In this document: positions 35,616-47,664 of the stretch, in pieces | How positions within the stretch are numbered: the first letter of the stretch is position 1 | How the letters are laid out: each line of letters begins with the position of its first letter | Assembly (NCBI GenBank): GCA_028023455.1 | Contig: JAQFVV010012490.1 | Location: forward strand, 2,542,001-2,606,000 | Length of the DNA: 64,000 nucleotides | From: Epiperipatus broadwayi | Taxonomy: Eukaryota > Onychophora > Udeonychophora > Euonychophora > Peripatidae | Reading direction: 5' to 3' | The notes under the pieces: model-generated | The model's database searches: none | Told to the model about the DNA's origin: nothing | Seen by the model: the letters and a program-made list of their open reading frames with translations, nothing else | Made by a program: the position numbers and the translations under genes

Positions 35616-38250
35616 TCCCCCACTACAACTTTTTTTAAATTTATCTATAATGATCCTTTTGAATCCATGCCTCAAGCCTTCTATTTCTTTAAACTTCTTT
35701 AACTATGAGCTGTATTTCATCATAAAAAAATATTTGTGTATATATCACCTATTAACTAAAACAAATTGATCAAAGCTAATCAACCTTGATAATGAGTTAG
35801 ATACATGAGCAGAAAAAATACCAGGCTTAAACTTGCCTTCCAATACCAAAGTAAAATGAGCAATTATCAATTAAACCATATTTTAATTTCTTGAGATTGC
35901 AACTACATAAAGCTAAATGGTGCACTATATAGTTGCTAACCAGGAGCCTTGATTGGATAGCTTTTGGGAATGTTGGGAAAACTACTGAACATTCTCTTCT
36001 AAAGTAATGATTCATCAATAATTATTATTTCACTGAGTTATCTCACTACCATCTACTCTGTAGTGATCCAGATATTCTTCAACTGACATTTTACTATCAA
36101 CCTACCTAAGGTTTTGAACACATGTCTGTAGTTTGGACAACTCCATGAAAAGGCTCAATCATACAACTTTCAATCCACAATTAGCATACACCCAATACCT
36201 TGCATTCTATATCCTTACCTGTCAAATATCCATTAACCATCAGTGATTAGCATATCTTTAGCAATCAGTACAAATGGTACTACTGGTATATTGGTGCTTT
36301 ATAAGATTGACACAAATCATAGCCTCATTCATTCAATCCTTATAATTCACAGTAATGCTAACTAATTGCAACCACAGTAAAATATAGCATCACAACATAT
36401 GTTATTACTTAACTAAAAACTCTGGCTAGAGATCTTTTATTTATTTTCTCTTGGATCTCATCTCTTCATTAATATGTGACTTGCTTTGGTCATGTCCTTC
36501 AAAACTATATCCTATCTAAAAGCAAAAACAATAAAATGGTCATTTTCAAATAGTCAGTATACATTAACACTGAATAACAGTGCAATAAATAAAGAGATTA
36601 TGTTCTGTAAATATTAATCCTTTCCATGAAAATAAAGTCATAATTTAATAATCTCCCTTTTTACAGAAACCTAACTTTCCTCAGGTATATGATAAAATAT
36701 CTTAACTGTCTTACTTATTGATTACAGTATTCTTTGAAATTTCTGAAATTATATGTTTGATTTGAAAACTATTTAAAACATAACACTTATAAGTGAATTC
36801 TAATTTAAATTGCATGTGAAACAATAAAGGACCTAGAATGATACTTTAAGCAATCCCTTCCATAATCAAATAATTCAAATAAAATGTTTAGCTAGATAGA
36901 ATCTACTAAAACTTCTTTTAAATTGGATGTGATATTTATGGAATAAATTCCTTACTAAGCTAAAATGAATGCCCATAGAATCATAGCATGCTCAATCTTT
37001 GGATTACATACAAAGTTTACATCCCTATACCAGATAAAATGATTTTCCTCTTCACTTACACTTAATATTCATTTAAAATTCATATTTTCATCTTGCACTT
37101 ACCACTATGCTGATGCCAATGGTTAAATTGGAACCTTAAAAGTAGTAGGATGTATCCATTGGAACCTTAAAAGTAGTAGGATGTATCCATTCATGATAAA
37201 GGCTAATTTTCCAATTCATATTATCTTCATCACCATTAATAACACAAAATGATGGATTAAATTTTTTCATCACTTTTATTTTTAACACTTTCCACCAACT
37301 AAGCTTTCTATTCCAATAGTCTTATCATTGAGAACTTGGGAATATCTTAGATTAATGTTAATTAAACATAGTCACTTCATTAAAATTTCCCTAAGTTCTA
37401 TTATAGCTATGATAATTTTCTTCTGTGGGATTAATGTTATATGGGAGTAGTACTGCTCTGATACCTGTCCAGTAATTGGGGGGGGGGGATATCCCTAAGA
37501 AATACTTCAAATTGATTTTTGATATGAACATTGCTACACTGATAAGTTCCCAGAAATTCTTCAAATCCATTTGTCACTGGTCTACTCTGTGATTCATAAT
37601 AATATATTTAGTATCTAACCCTACTTTATTTCTCACAGATTCATCTATAATATTATTACTTGGAAATTTTTTGTTCTCAACTTCTATATTATAATTAATT
37701 TTAGACTCTTCAAGTTTAGTCTTATGCCTAGTTTCTCTATTAGCTTTTAATTCAGTATTCCACTTATCCATTTTAGCATTCATCTTCTTTGAATTTGCAT
37801 CCATTTTACTTTTGAGAGCCTCAAATTTTATGACCATTATTTTCACTAAGTCTGAGATACTTCTAAATTAGTGACTTCCATATTAATATTTAATGAAATA
37901 AAGATACAAGTAAAACTTATCTATAACTATCACAAACAATGCAGGAAAATGATTTATTGATGACAAATAATGGTTTATTTTTGACATCTACTTTTGGACC
38001 AATTTCTATCAATTAAGGCTTCTAATAAAATATGCTCTCAAATGTTTTACAAATATGCATACCCTATTTTCACTGATGGAATTATCAACTGTTATTGAAA
38101 TGGCCAATGTTATCTTATGGATATCAAAAAGAAAATATTTGCTATCTAAAAAGAATTTTTTTTTAAATGTCTGTTCGATTCACACTGATTTCAGGTGTTA
38201 ATGGTTTATATTTGAGCTATGCCATTGGTCACCAAAAGCTGCAATGATAT
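35615..38250. other. Spacer between the duplicated copies, no supported gene
   Basis: AT-rich with scattered less-simple sequence. A perfect 31-bp tandem duplication starts at 37128 and 37159 (annotated separately), and a run of 11 G lies at 37478-37488. The minus-strand frame at 37574-37846 (KIMVIKFEALKSKMDANSKK...) is Lys/Asn-rich with coiled-coil character, but the composition alone can explain it. Confidence 0.4.
37128..37189. repeat. 31-bp perfect tandem duplication
   Basis: TTGGAACCTTAAAAGTAG followed by TAGGATGTATCCA occurs at 37128-37158 and again at 37159-37189 without a difference. Recent duplication. Confidence 0.9.
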
Positions 38251-41200
38251 GAATGGAATGGCTAGCTGATCATAGTCACTCAAATTAAGGGATATATTCA
38301 TCATATGAATATAATTAAATGGATTGAGGAAAAGGAATCCTATGACCAATCAAATGGATGTAAGAGAATTGTTAGATTTAATACTCTCAGGTAGAGATTA
38401 TTATATAATCTCAAACTTAATATTTTATAAACTGCAATATACTGAAATATTAAAATAAAGAGTTTTATATGTGTGTGTTGACTTTAATATCTCACTTATA
38501 CCATACAATCTAATATAGGATTGAATAATGAAGAGTACTAACCCTTCATCTGATACCAAACTTCATAAAGTAAATACTAACGAATATTAATTGAATGAAA
38601 TAGATATAAATTCATACTAAATTATTTACCAGTTTGAGTTCACTTATTCCTGTCTCCTGTTGCTATAGCTTATAATTGTTATGCATTAAAATAAGTTCAA
38701 CCCATGACTTCTAGTTAATAAAACAACACTGGCAGTTCATTTACATTGCATAAATAATGAACTCATAATAGTAAAATGTCATCTAAAAACAAACATGATC
38801 ATGTGAGTGTTCAAACATGTATTTATGCAAGACAATAGACACAGCACAATTTGTTCAAATTTAATTGATAAATAAGATTAGCTTATTATGGCTTATTAAG
38901 AATATCAAATCTAAATATGTAATCCTAATACAATCTACTCAATGATTATTCATAATCTCAATCAACTATAGTGATTTCCCCTAATTGATTGTTTTAAAGT
39001 AATTATTAATATTGACAGATATACATGAAGTGGTTACTTGAATATATATATATATACAAATAAGAGAAAATCTTAAAATAAAACTAAACACTCTACAACA
39101 TTAATATGACACTTGATATCCTGGCAACAAATGTATGTGCAATTACCTGAATACACCATAGTTATGGAACAATAATATTACAATGAAATGGGATTTTAGG
39201 CTTATTCCTTTGGGTTATACATTATGATGTTATGAGTAAACTCATTATTACATTTCTAAAAGATCATTATATCACATATTCCTGATTCAAATTCTAATAA
39301 CATATGAGCACCTGGAATATTGAACATCATAGATTAATTTTTATGGGATTCATTTAATATCACTATTACAGTCTTCTTTAATTTTAACCATTACTATATT
39401 GATTTGGGTACTGTGACTAATAATTCTTATATAATGTCTGTAATCCAAAAATGTAAAATTAATGTTTTCTTCAATATATATATGAAAGATATTACTTCTG
39501 ACATGCCATGGATATAACAAAAAGTATACAGGTCAACATTTTACAATTCTATTAAATAATTCTTTCAATAGTACATCAATATTATGTTTTGGTATCTTCA
39601 ATAGCATTTTTGATTTAATTTATAAAATATTGGCATTGTATCCAAAATATATATGTTTACATACTTGCTTTAAACTTCATTGAACATTTAATAGATCTTT
39701 AATAAAATAAGAACACCCTTCAAACATGATGGAGCCATATTTCAGTTGTTCTTTAAACCTCCATAATGTTTTGAGGTCTTTAAAATAGATTTAAACTTTG
39801 TTTAATAATTCATGCTATGTAATTCCTTAATTAACAATGTTATATATATATATATTGTGTTTCTTTTATAGTAAAATATTGGTTAATCGTTTAGATTTCC
39901 TTTTAGGAATGATGCAAGGCACATATATATGAATACAAACTAATCTTTCTTATTGCTTTGCCAAATGTATATAATATATTAAATCATTTATGCACTTTAT
40001 CACTGTTTCACAATGCTTTAATTACCACTCTCTTTTGACAGTTTTGATTGCTCCAGCAATCTTCTTTAGAACTACAACATAATATAAATAATAAAAGGGA
40101 TAGAAAATAAAAGAGGCTATTTATATTAATAATATTAAGCTAGTTTTAAATAGAGATTCGGACCTGAAAAAAAATTGATATAAAATAAAAAATTAAAAGA
40201 TTTAGTTATATAAAAAATAGGAAGGGGAGCTACTAATAATATAAGTGAAAATTTAAAGAGGGAGCTACTAAAAGTATATCTTCAAATTTTTAATTTAGCA
40301 GTTGGGTGTGGAGATAAGAATGGAAGGTGGGGGGGGGGGGAGATGTTTAAAATAATATTACAGATTAAAGTAAATTATAGATTACTGAATGAATAAATTA
40401 TAAATATTGATTGTTAATAAAATGAATAATAATAATGTAAAGTACTGTATAAAAAATATTCAGTTAGAGTTAAATATTTAAAGAGTAAATTAAAAATAGA
40501 ATATATATGATTATAGGAGGTTTTAATTAATAAATATAGAATGTAAAAAGGGTAAAATGTATAGTATTTAAAAGATAATAAATAAATGATTATAAGATGT
40601 ATATTTAGAATGTAAATTATATGTTCATATATATTTATATTTTTATTCATATATTTGTATTATGTTGCAGTTCTAAAGAAGATTGCTGCAGCAATCGAAA
40701 CGGTCAAAAGAGGGTAGTAATTAAAGCATTGTGAAACAGTGATAAAGTGCATAAATGATTTAATATTATATTATAATACAAATTAAAAAGAAAAACTTTT
40801 CTTTTTTGGGCGTAAAGTTTTCTTATGGTTGTCAGCCAACAAGTTCGAGGTCTACATTTTCATAGACTTCGTTGAGTTGTTATTGTTCTATAAATAGTCT
40901 TTTTTAAAAATAACCTAAATCTTACACTTACATACATATAAATTCATACCGGCAATCATACAACATACTATTTATTTATTTAAATGTATGGATAAGCAGT
41001 GTTATTTAATAAAACAGTTTTTAAAATTCGAGATGTTTTTTATTTTTTTTATTGGTACTTTAAAAAATATACTAAATCTTAATGTAGTTCCTATTTGCTT
41101 TATTTATTACTTTTTTTTTAATAAAATGTATCGCAAGCTAGTCTCAAAGTCTTAATAAAATGAAACAAGTCAAAATCATCTCAATTTCAACATGACTTTT

Positions 41201-41580
41201 GCCTTTTATTTATTAGAATTCAAAGTTTACGAACTACATCTATGTCACTAATTGTATCAAAAGTAAACATATGATGTTTTTCTTAAAATTACAAGTTATT
41301 TCCCACTTTTGATGAATTTAATATATCATTAATTTCCTAATGATACAGAAATGAGCAAATTAGTCTCTTCTAAGAAATATTCATACTAAATTAGGAAATA
41401 AACAAAGTAATGTGTAGAGTTGTATCAAAAGAATACATCATATATTGAAGTTAAGTAAGATATCATTCAGCAATTCCAACCATTAATAATCCTCATATCC
41501 AATAGTTAAAATTCAGATAAAAATAAATATCTACATAAGATTGGATGTGGTTGGAATACCCTAGATGGTACAATACATAT
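38250..41580. repeat. Direct duplication, copy B (about 2.5 kb plus an 833-bp insertion)
   Basis: The partner of 33130-35615, in the same orientation about 5.1 kb downstream at the left end. The extra length relative to copy A is explained by the foldback insertion at 39942-40774. Confidence 0.85.
39942..40774. mobile_element. Foldback element with target duplication and known empty site (family R3)
   Basis: The duplicated target is AATACAAACT (39932-39941) and AATACAAATT (40775-40784). Copy A of the host segment has a single AATACAAACT at 34809-34818, so the exact inserted length is 833 bp. The terminal arms are inverted over about 130-150 bp (AAATCATTTATGCACTTTATC, CACAATGCTTTAATTACCA, CAATCTTCTTTAGAACT and complements). 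The right arm carries CTAAAGA (40673-40679), a perfect stem GATTG-CTGCAG-CAATC (40681-40696), then GAAAC and GGTC, resembling a hammerhead core with one change (CTGAAGA expected). The central part is AT-rich and non-coding, with a run of 12 G at 40329-40340. Confidence 0.8.
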
Positions 41581-41714
41581 TGTTCTGGTAAAAAAAAAAA
41601 TGTAATGTCATTTTCCACTGCTTATTTTTTAATATGTGTCTGGTCCAATTTTAATTGTAGTAATGTACAAACTGTGTTCCAAATTTTTAACAATTATACC
41701 AGATGTTTCCTTTG

Positions 41715-42285
41715 AAACAGTATTGTCACCCAGTGCAAGCTACAGTAATCAATATATGCAAGAAGACTTTTGCACAAAATCCCTATCTGGTCCCTAGTCT
41801 TCTGGCTGTTATCAGTGAACCTTGGATCTAAATCTGAGAGCACTGCACTTAGGATCTAAAGAAATCTCTAACAGCCACTGGTTACCTTTTTTATTAACTA
41901 TAAAGCTATGAGTTCAAAATGAAGTCAGATGTTTTCAATCCAAGCTCATTCACTTGTATAATCATATAGACCTGAACCCATTTCAGTATCTATACACTTT
42001 GGTTCTGTAATAACCATAGACACCAACATCCCCTAGGCAGGAATGATAAAAAGTGGCTGCTGAAGAGTTGCATTAGATCCTAAGATCTAGAGGCAGTGCT
42101 CTCAGGTTTAAGGTGATGCTACAAGCTAGAAACTAGTTTGGGAATATTGGAAGAATAGGCATTAGATAGGGATTTTATGCACAAACCTTCTTGCACTTAT
42201 TGATTACTAGGGCTTGTACTGGGTAGCACTATTGTATGAAGAGTTTGCCACCGTTTTAACAGCTTGGTGATCATGTGATGTTTTG
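41715..42285. repeat. R2 hammerhead repeat, locus 4 (inverted pair, decayed)
   Basis: The left half is a minus-orientation unit (GCAAGCTACAGTAATCAATA, AGCACTGCACTTAGGATC). The right half is plus orientation (GGCAGTGCTCTCAGG, TTGCTTTG region). They meet near 42010-42050. The plus-strand hammerhead region near 42113-42150 has lost part of the core (GTGATGCTACAAGC) but keeps AGAAACTAGT and TTGGGAATATTGG. Inactive. Confidence 0.65.
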
Positions 42286-42289
42286 TGAT

Positions 42290-44750
42290 TTTTGCTTTGA
42301 TTTTATGAAAGTCATTTTTGAAAGAAAAAAAAACCTGTTCTCACTTATATGTAATCCAAGTAATATTATTTTCTTTACAATACCAACAAGTATGGAAATT
42401 TGAGGAATCCAAAATTTTAAATGTTACATAATTCCATCAATTAATTGCATTGAAACAGGCAAAATTCACTATACGTATTACCACACACTGCAAGCTAGAG
42501 TAATCAATGGGTGCCAGAAGGCTTGTGCATAAAATCCCCTTCTAGTGCCTACTCATCCAATATCCCCAGACTAGTTTCTGGCTTGTGGCCTTCATCTGAG
42601 AGTACTGCACCTAGATCTTGGGATCCAATGCAACCCTCCAGCAGCCACCTTTTATCTCTACTTAACTACAAAACTATGAGTCTTAAATTGAAAACACCTT
42701 AATATTTTCAATCCAAGCTAATTAGCTTATATAGGTCTGAACTCAGTTCAATATTTATACATTTTGGTGTCTTTGGTTCTTTAATAACCATAGCCACCAC
42801 TATCATATTAGGCAGAATTGGTTTTAAGCCAATAAACATCACATGATCACCATTTCTTATACTTGCTTACATATAGTGAGTTTTGTCTGTTGTAAGCAAG
42901 CATAAGAAATGGTGATCATGTGATGTTTATTGGCTTAAACCCAATTCTGCCTAATAGGGTAGTGGTGGCTATGATTATTAAAGAACCAAAGACACCAAAA
43001 TGTATAGGTACTGAACTGAGTTCAGACCTATATGATTATATAAGCTAATGATCTTGGATTGAAGATGTTCTTTTCAATTTAAGACTCATAGTTTTGTAGT
43101 TATGTAGAGATAAAAGGTGGCTGCTGGAGGGTTGCATTAGATCCTAAGATCTAGGTGCAGTGCTCTCAGATCCAAGGCTCCTCACTGACTAAGGCCACAA
43201 GCCAGAAACTAGTCTGGGGATATTGGATAAGTAGGCACTGTATAGGGATTTTATTCACAAGCCTTCTGGCATCCAGTGATTACTCTAGCTTGCAGTGTAT
43301 GGCAATACATATAGTGAGTTTTGCTTGTTTTAATAACAGTTATAAGCAAGCATAAGAAATGGTGATCATGTGATGTTTATTGGCTTAATTAATTACATTC
43401 TTAAATTTGTTTTCCCCTGAAGTTCTATTACCTCATTCTGATATTTTTCACGAATATTATTTATTTTGGATATCCTTGAAGAATCTGAAAAAATCAGAGA
43501 TACCTTCTTACAATTCATTGTGCATTTTTATTAAAATATCAATGTTTTTTTTTTGTTTTGTTTTGGATAATTATTATTAAAAGTAGTGATAAATGTTGGA
43601 AAATTGATAAAAAAAATTATATAACTGATTCGAAAAAGTTTTATTTTTTTGGAAAGACACAAACATATCTATATTATTTTTTACTAATTGTTTGTCTTTT
43701 TATAATTTTATATTTAGGTCATTCAAATAAGTAGTTGTATCAACTTGGAAATGAAAAATCACATTATTAGTCAGTTCTGGTATGTTTTTTTGTAAAGAAT
43801 TTCATTTCGTCTTTCAATTCAAAAAACTTTTTACATAACTTCATAATAATATGCTAAATTTCCATAATTGGCTTCAAGATCTATAAATTTTAAGAATTCT
43901 TCATATCCAAGCACTGATTTGAATTTAATTTCATTTATGCACTTAACCACAACAATCATTACATTTTCCATGTTAGTAACTTTAGGATATAAATTTTGTT
44001 GGTGAATTATGCATTGGAAGATTAAATTTTTCCTGTAATTTCCTGTAATTCATTTTCATCTGTATCATTGCTGAAATATGCTAAAATGCCTTTGCTCTTT
44101 CTAACCATCAGCTTGGTGGTGTTAGTGGATATTCTAGACAAATTATTGTATCCAAAGTTGAACATTAACATTATCTCTTTAATTTGTTAAAAGATGTCTT
44201 TGCCTGTCATTTTTGCTTCAAATTGGAGATAACATTTCTTTGGTAAACATTAAAGTTTTGATCATTTCCTCTATTAAAAATGATATTTGAGTTCTATCTA
44301 TAAAATCTTTCTTTTCATTACTCAAAACAAGTAATATTTTGCACCAATGTCTGTCCCAGATTTACTGATAATTCTTCAATTCACCTTGTAATTGGTTTTC
44401 ATAATATATTTTTAAATTTCTTTTCATGTTCAGACCAAATTAATTTTGCAGCAGCTAGGATTCAGTCTTTTATAAACTCTCCTTTATAAAATAGTTTTGA
44501 ATTTTCTGTCTTTTTTTAAAAAAAAAAAAGTGCATCTTGTTTTCACAGAATTTTCTGACTCATTTGTGCTTTTATTAAATATGTCTGCAGCTTAATTAAG
44601 TTTATTTTCAATTTTTCTATTTTAATATTTCTTTTTTCCCCAAAAATTTTGTTGTAATCAGAATGTTTTGATTTATACTGCCTCTTAATATTGTTTTCGT
44701 TATTAACTGAAATATTTTCCAGATATATCAGGCATATAGGTTTAGTATTT
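42290..44750 (-). pseudogene. hAT transposase (GTF2IRD2/ZBED-like), broken and interrupted
   Basis: On the minus strand, across frames, in order: HYKSKHSDYNKIFGEK (about 44690), LIKLQTYLIKAQMS, YKGEFIKD and ILAAAKLIWSEHEKKF, PITR-IEELSVNLGQTLVQ, KTTKLMVRKSKGILAYFSND (about 44120), MENVMIVVVKCINEIKFKS, LKFIDLEANYGNLAYY (about 43890), FFELKDEMKFFTKKH, DTTTYLNDLNIKL, DMFVSFQKK, then QNEVIELQGKTNLRM (about 43420). After the R2 insertion comes ISENRFFFLSKMTFIKS (about 42310), the C-terminal dimerisation helix (usual wording CEQxFSxM-KSK). This is the full order of a GTF2IRD2-like hAT transposase from near the N-terminus to the dimerisation domain. Many stops and shifts mean it is inactive. Confidence 0.78.
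42452..43386. repeat. R2 hammerhead repeat, locus 5: long palindrome with target duplication
   Basis: Inserted in the hAT transposase. AATTAATTGCATT (42439-42451) and AATTAATTACATT (43387-43399) look like a 13-bp duplication with one mismatch. The left arm is a minus-orientation unit and the right arm a plus-orientation unit, meeting around 42870-42890, with very high arm identity over about 420 bp. The right arm begins and ends with the same block of about 45 bp (TAAGCAAGCATAAGAAATGG ... TTATTGGCTTAA) at 42891 and 43341. It is therefore slightly more than one tandem period of 450 bp. The plus-strand hammerhead at 43171-43228 has CTGACTA (G8 changed), GAAAC, TA, GTC and TGGGGA. Confidence 0.8.
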
Positions 44751-44754
44751 AAAT

Positions 44755-45400
44755 TTTAGATTTTCTACTTTAATATTATGTATTAAATAGGTGCTGTTTT
44801 TTGAGTTGATATTTTGAAATCTAGTGTCTGAATGTTCAAGCTCCTCACTGATGGGAGCCATAAGCTTGAACCCAGTTGGTCTGGGGATAAAAATGTTCCA
44901 GATAGAGATTTTAAATATTTTCTCTAACTGCACTTATCAATTAAGAGCTTGTTTGAGCTATTGGTATGCTCTTTATATTACATGTTTGTAACACAAGCTT
45001 ATAAAAGTAATGTCACCTTAAAAAGGGCCATTTTGATTTCTATAATTTTACCTTTAAGGCTTTGGTAATATTAAGGCTATTAATATATGGTTGATCTGAA
45101 TTTAATTCAGTCCCATATGGCATTTTAAGTTAGATAGCTGGAATTAAAGACATTTTCATGTCCAAAAATTTCAGAGTTTCTATTTAAATATTACATATTA
45201 AATAAGTGCTATATTTTGAGTTGATATTTTGGATCTAGGGTCTAAATGTTCAAGCTCCTCACTGAGATGAGCCATAAGCTTGAAACCAATTGGTCTGGGG
45301 ATAATAATGTTCCTGATAGAGATCAATTAAGAGCTTGTTTGAGCTATTGGTACACTCTCTATATTACAAGTTTAGTATTTATTAAAAAACATGCATTGGT
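44755..45400 (+). repeat. R2b hammerhead repeat, locus 6: tandem copies, period 414 bp
   Basis: Two plus-orientation copies of a diverged R2 subfamily (44755-45000 and 45174-45400) carry their hammerhead cleavage positions at C44881 and C45295, 414 bp apart. Both keep helix I (CTCCTCA with TGGGGAT), helix II (GAGC-CATAA-GCTT) and helix III (CC or ACC, loop AGTT or AATT, GGT) before the C. The first copy has core CTGATGG and GAAC (A9 and A15.1 changed). The second keeps GAAACC but has CTGAGAT in place of CTGATGA. Each is one or two changes from a perfect hammerhead, and between them every core base is retained. Confidence 0.72.
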
Positions 45401-45799
45401 TATTTCTCGAGAAATGAATGATTTTCTGCATCAATTTTTCTTATAAATAAAATAAAATTGGAGTGTACTATTGCAAGTGTACAACATTTATCTACAAAAG
45501 TCATTATAAATCAAACAAAGTGTTCTTGGCATTGTAGACTTGATCATAGTTAGATAGACCACAATATACATAATTTGTTGGAATATTGTGTCTCTGGTAT
45601 AATGAACTATAGTTCTTATAAAGATTAGAAAGAGGAAAAAATAAATCTTTTATTTTAACTTTTAATTCGATATTTGCATTATGCAAGTGTTTAAATAGAA
45701 ATTTTATATAGGGCCATTTTATATAGATATTTTGAAAATGTCTAAGGGCTGGAGTTGATCTGCAGCCAGAAGTTGCCCACTCTTGATTTAAATAAATAT

Positions 45800-47270
45800 C
45801 AATTTAAAAAGTTATTTCAAGATGTTAACTTTAGTTATGTGTATATTTATATATGATAATTAAATCACATATTACCCTTGCAATCATTTATCAAATTGTT
45901 TGGATGATTACATTTAATTTTAAATAATATATATGCTGTTTTTTATATGGAGACAGATAGATTAAATAGATTCTATCATAAAATTATATGATTGGATCAG
46001 TTTGTGTTAGTAGAATTTTATTATCATTCCCATTAATATAATATAATTTAGATCTACAATAATTACTTCGAGTCTCTTACATAACCACAAAAAATAATTT
46101 GAAAAATTATCAAGTAAAAAAAGTTTATTTTAATTATTGTTTTTTTTTAATGTTTAACAACTAATTTAAATTCATTACATTTAAAAAATACAGTGACATA
46201 GAAGGAGAAGGAAAGATAAATGTGCAAATATATAACAGATTTTAGGTAAATATAAAATTATTTTAAAAAGATTTATAAACTGATTTTTTAAATTAATGAT
46301 CAGAATTTGGCAGTTTAGCAATGAATTATATAACATTTTTAGTAAATTAGATTTCGATCAAAGATTTAAAGAATTGTAAATTGGAAAATTTAATATTTTA
46401 TATAATTTGAGTTATCCAAGTTTCAGTGTAATTCCATGTGGAACAACAACTATGTTAAATTTAAGAAGATAAAAACATATGAATGATTTGAAGATGGAAA
46501 TTTTAATATAGACAATGAAATCTTCCAACTATGGATAAAATATCATGAATTTGAATTTTTTAAAATAATTTTCTCTTCAAAATACTCGTGTGAGATTTTT
46601 ATTTCTATCTATGAATAATTTAATTGCTTAAAGAAAAAATGATTTAACACGTGAAAGTTTTGAACTTTATCTTGTTCCAAATTTATTAAATGAACCCCAG
46701 AAATAATTCAACAAAACTTATTCACTAAAAATAAATTATTTAAAATTTTGTAACCTTGGGGGGGGGGGGTAAACTTTTACTATGGCATGCTGTAACAAGT
46801 TCATTTTCTGATTTTCATAATACTGACATGACAAGTTTATTTGCTCTTACTATTCTAGAAGTATCTTTCATTGATATTTGAATTTAATAAAGTTAACAAA
46901 TGCTTCCATAAGATAGTAAGTGAAGATAGATGTTATTATTTTACAATGCACATATTGTGATTTGAAAGTTGAGAAAATTGTCATGTGATCCTTAGTTTGT
47001 TATAAATAGTATCAATTGCTCAATATTTAAAAGTCTTTTTTTCTTTTAATAAAATTGTATTTTAAAATTTTTTGAGCATCATAATGTAATAATTTTTAAT
47101 ATATGTTCACAAGTTTTCAATAGCCATATTTAAAAAGATAATAAAATAAGTTTCTCTGTGAGGATCACTTTTCGTCAAAACAAATTTTCTTTGAATTTTG
47201 TAATCTGATGATATACATATTTAAAATAATTGAAATAGAACACAGAATTGGTAATAAAAAACAATCAAAT
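45800..47270. other. AT-rich stretch, nothing recognised
   Basis: No gene evident. A run of 12 G is present at 46758-46769. Confidence 0.4.
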
Positions 47271-47370
47271 GGATTATTGCTTAGGAGTTCATAAGCAGCT
47301 TGAGGAGCTGAAAGTATGATTTTGAAATTCAGAATTTGCTATTCTGCACTAAATCATGCAAGGTCTTTTG
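47270..47370 (-). repeat. tRNA-like SINE remnant (family B), copy 2
   Basis: The plus-strand wording AATGGATTATTGCTTAGGAGTT then CATAAGCAGCTTGAGG and GCACTAAATCATGCAAGG parallels 21.72-21.83 kb (AATGGCTTTATTGATCAAG, CATAAGAAGTTTGAG, GTGCTAAACCACACAGG). The two copies define the family. The B-box portion is poorly preserved here. Confidence 0.4.
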
Positions 47371-47664
47371 ATGCTTATAAGACAAGATAAACAACTTATT
47401 TTTGTTTATTTTTTCAAATTAATTAAATCATTTTTATATTGGTCATGAAGTCTTTAACATATATGATAATTAAATTAGAGTGTCATAGTGATGGAAATAA
47501 CAGACATAAATAATTGTAATTAGAAACTTTAATTCAAAATATTTTTTAGAAATTACACAAAAGAAATAATTATATAATCTGATTTGGAATTGTAAACATT
47601 GTAGTATTGTTTATGGCAAATTTCACATGAACTCCATTTTTTAATCTTGCTCATAAATAAAAGA

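Larger units (their letters stand above)
32977..45785 (-). mobile_element. Putative 12.8 kb hAT element with nested repeats
   Basis: The left end is CAGAGATGGACAACCTTTTC (32977). The complement of the right end is CAAGAGTGGGCAACTTCTGG. Both fit the hAT terminal wording CAG-G-GTGGGCAAC. ATTTAAAT abuts both ends (32969-32976 and 45786-45793), the 8 bp expected of hAT. The right 3.5 kb holds a minus-strand hAT transposase relic. Inside are the 2.5 kb duplicated segments, a foldback element and R2 repeats. Similarity between the two ends fades after about 18 bp, and ATTTAAAT is a low-complexity palindrome. An alternative is that the left end belongs to another hAT. Confidence 0.5.

Noticed and set aside
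37574-37846. 90-codon Lys-rich minus-strand frame with coiled-coil look
   Set aside because: No family motif or second support; the composition of AT-rich DNA readily gives Lys/Asn-rich frames.
40414-40650. 78-codon Ile/Tyr-rich minus-strand frame
   Set aside because: Low-complexity AT-rich translation in the middle of a foldback element.
42511-42702. 63-codon frame
   Set aside because: It is in the left arm of an R2 palindrome, which is non-coding in all copies.
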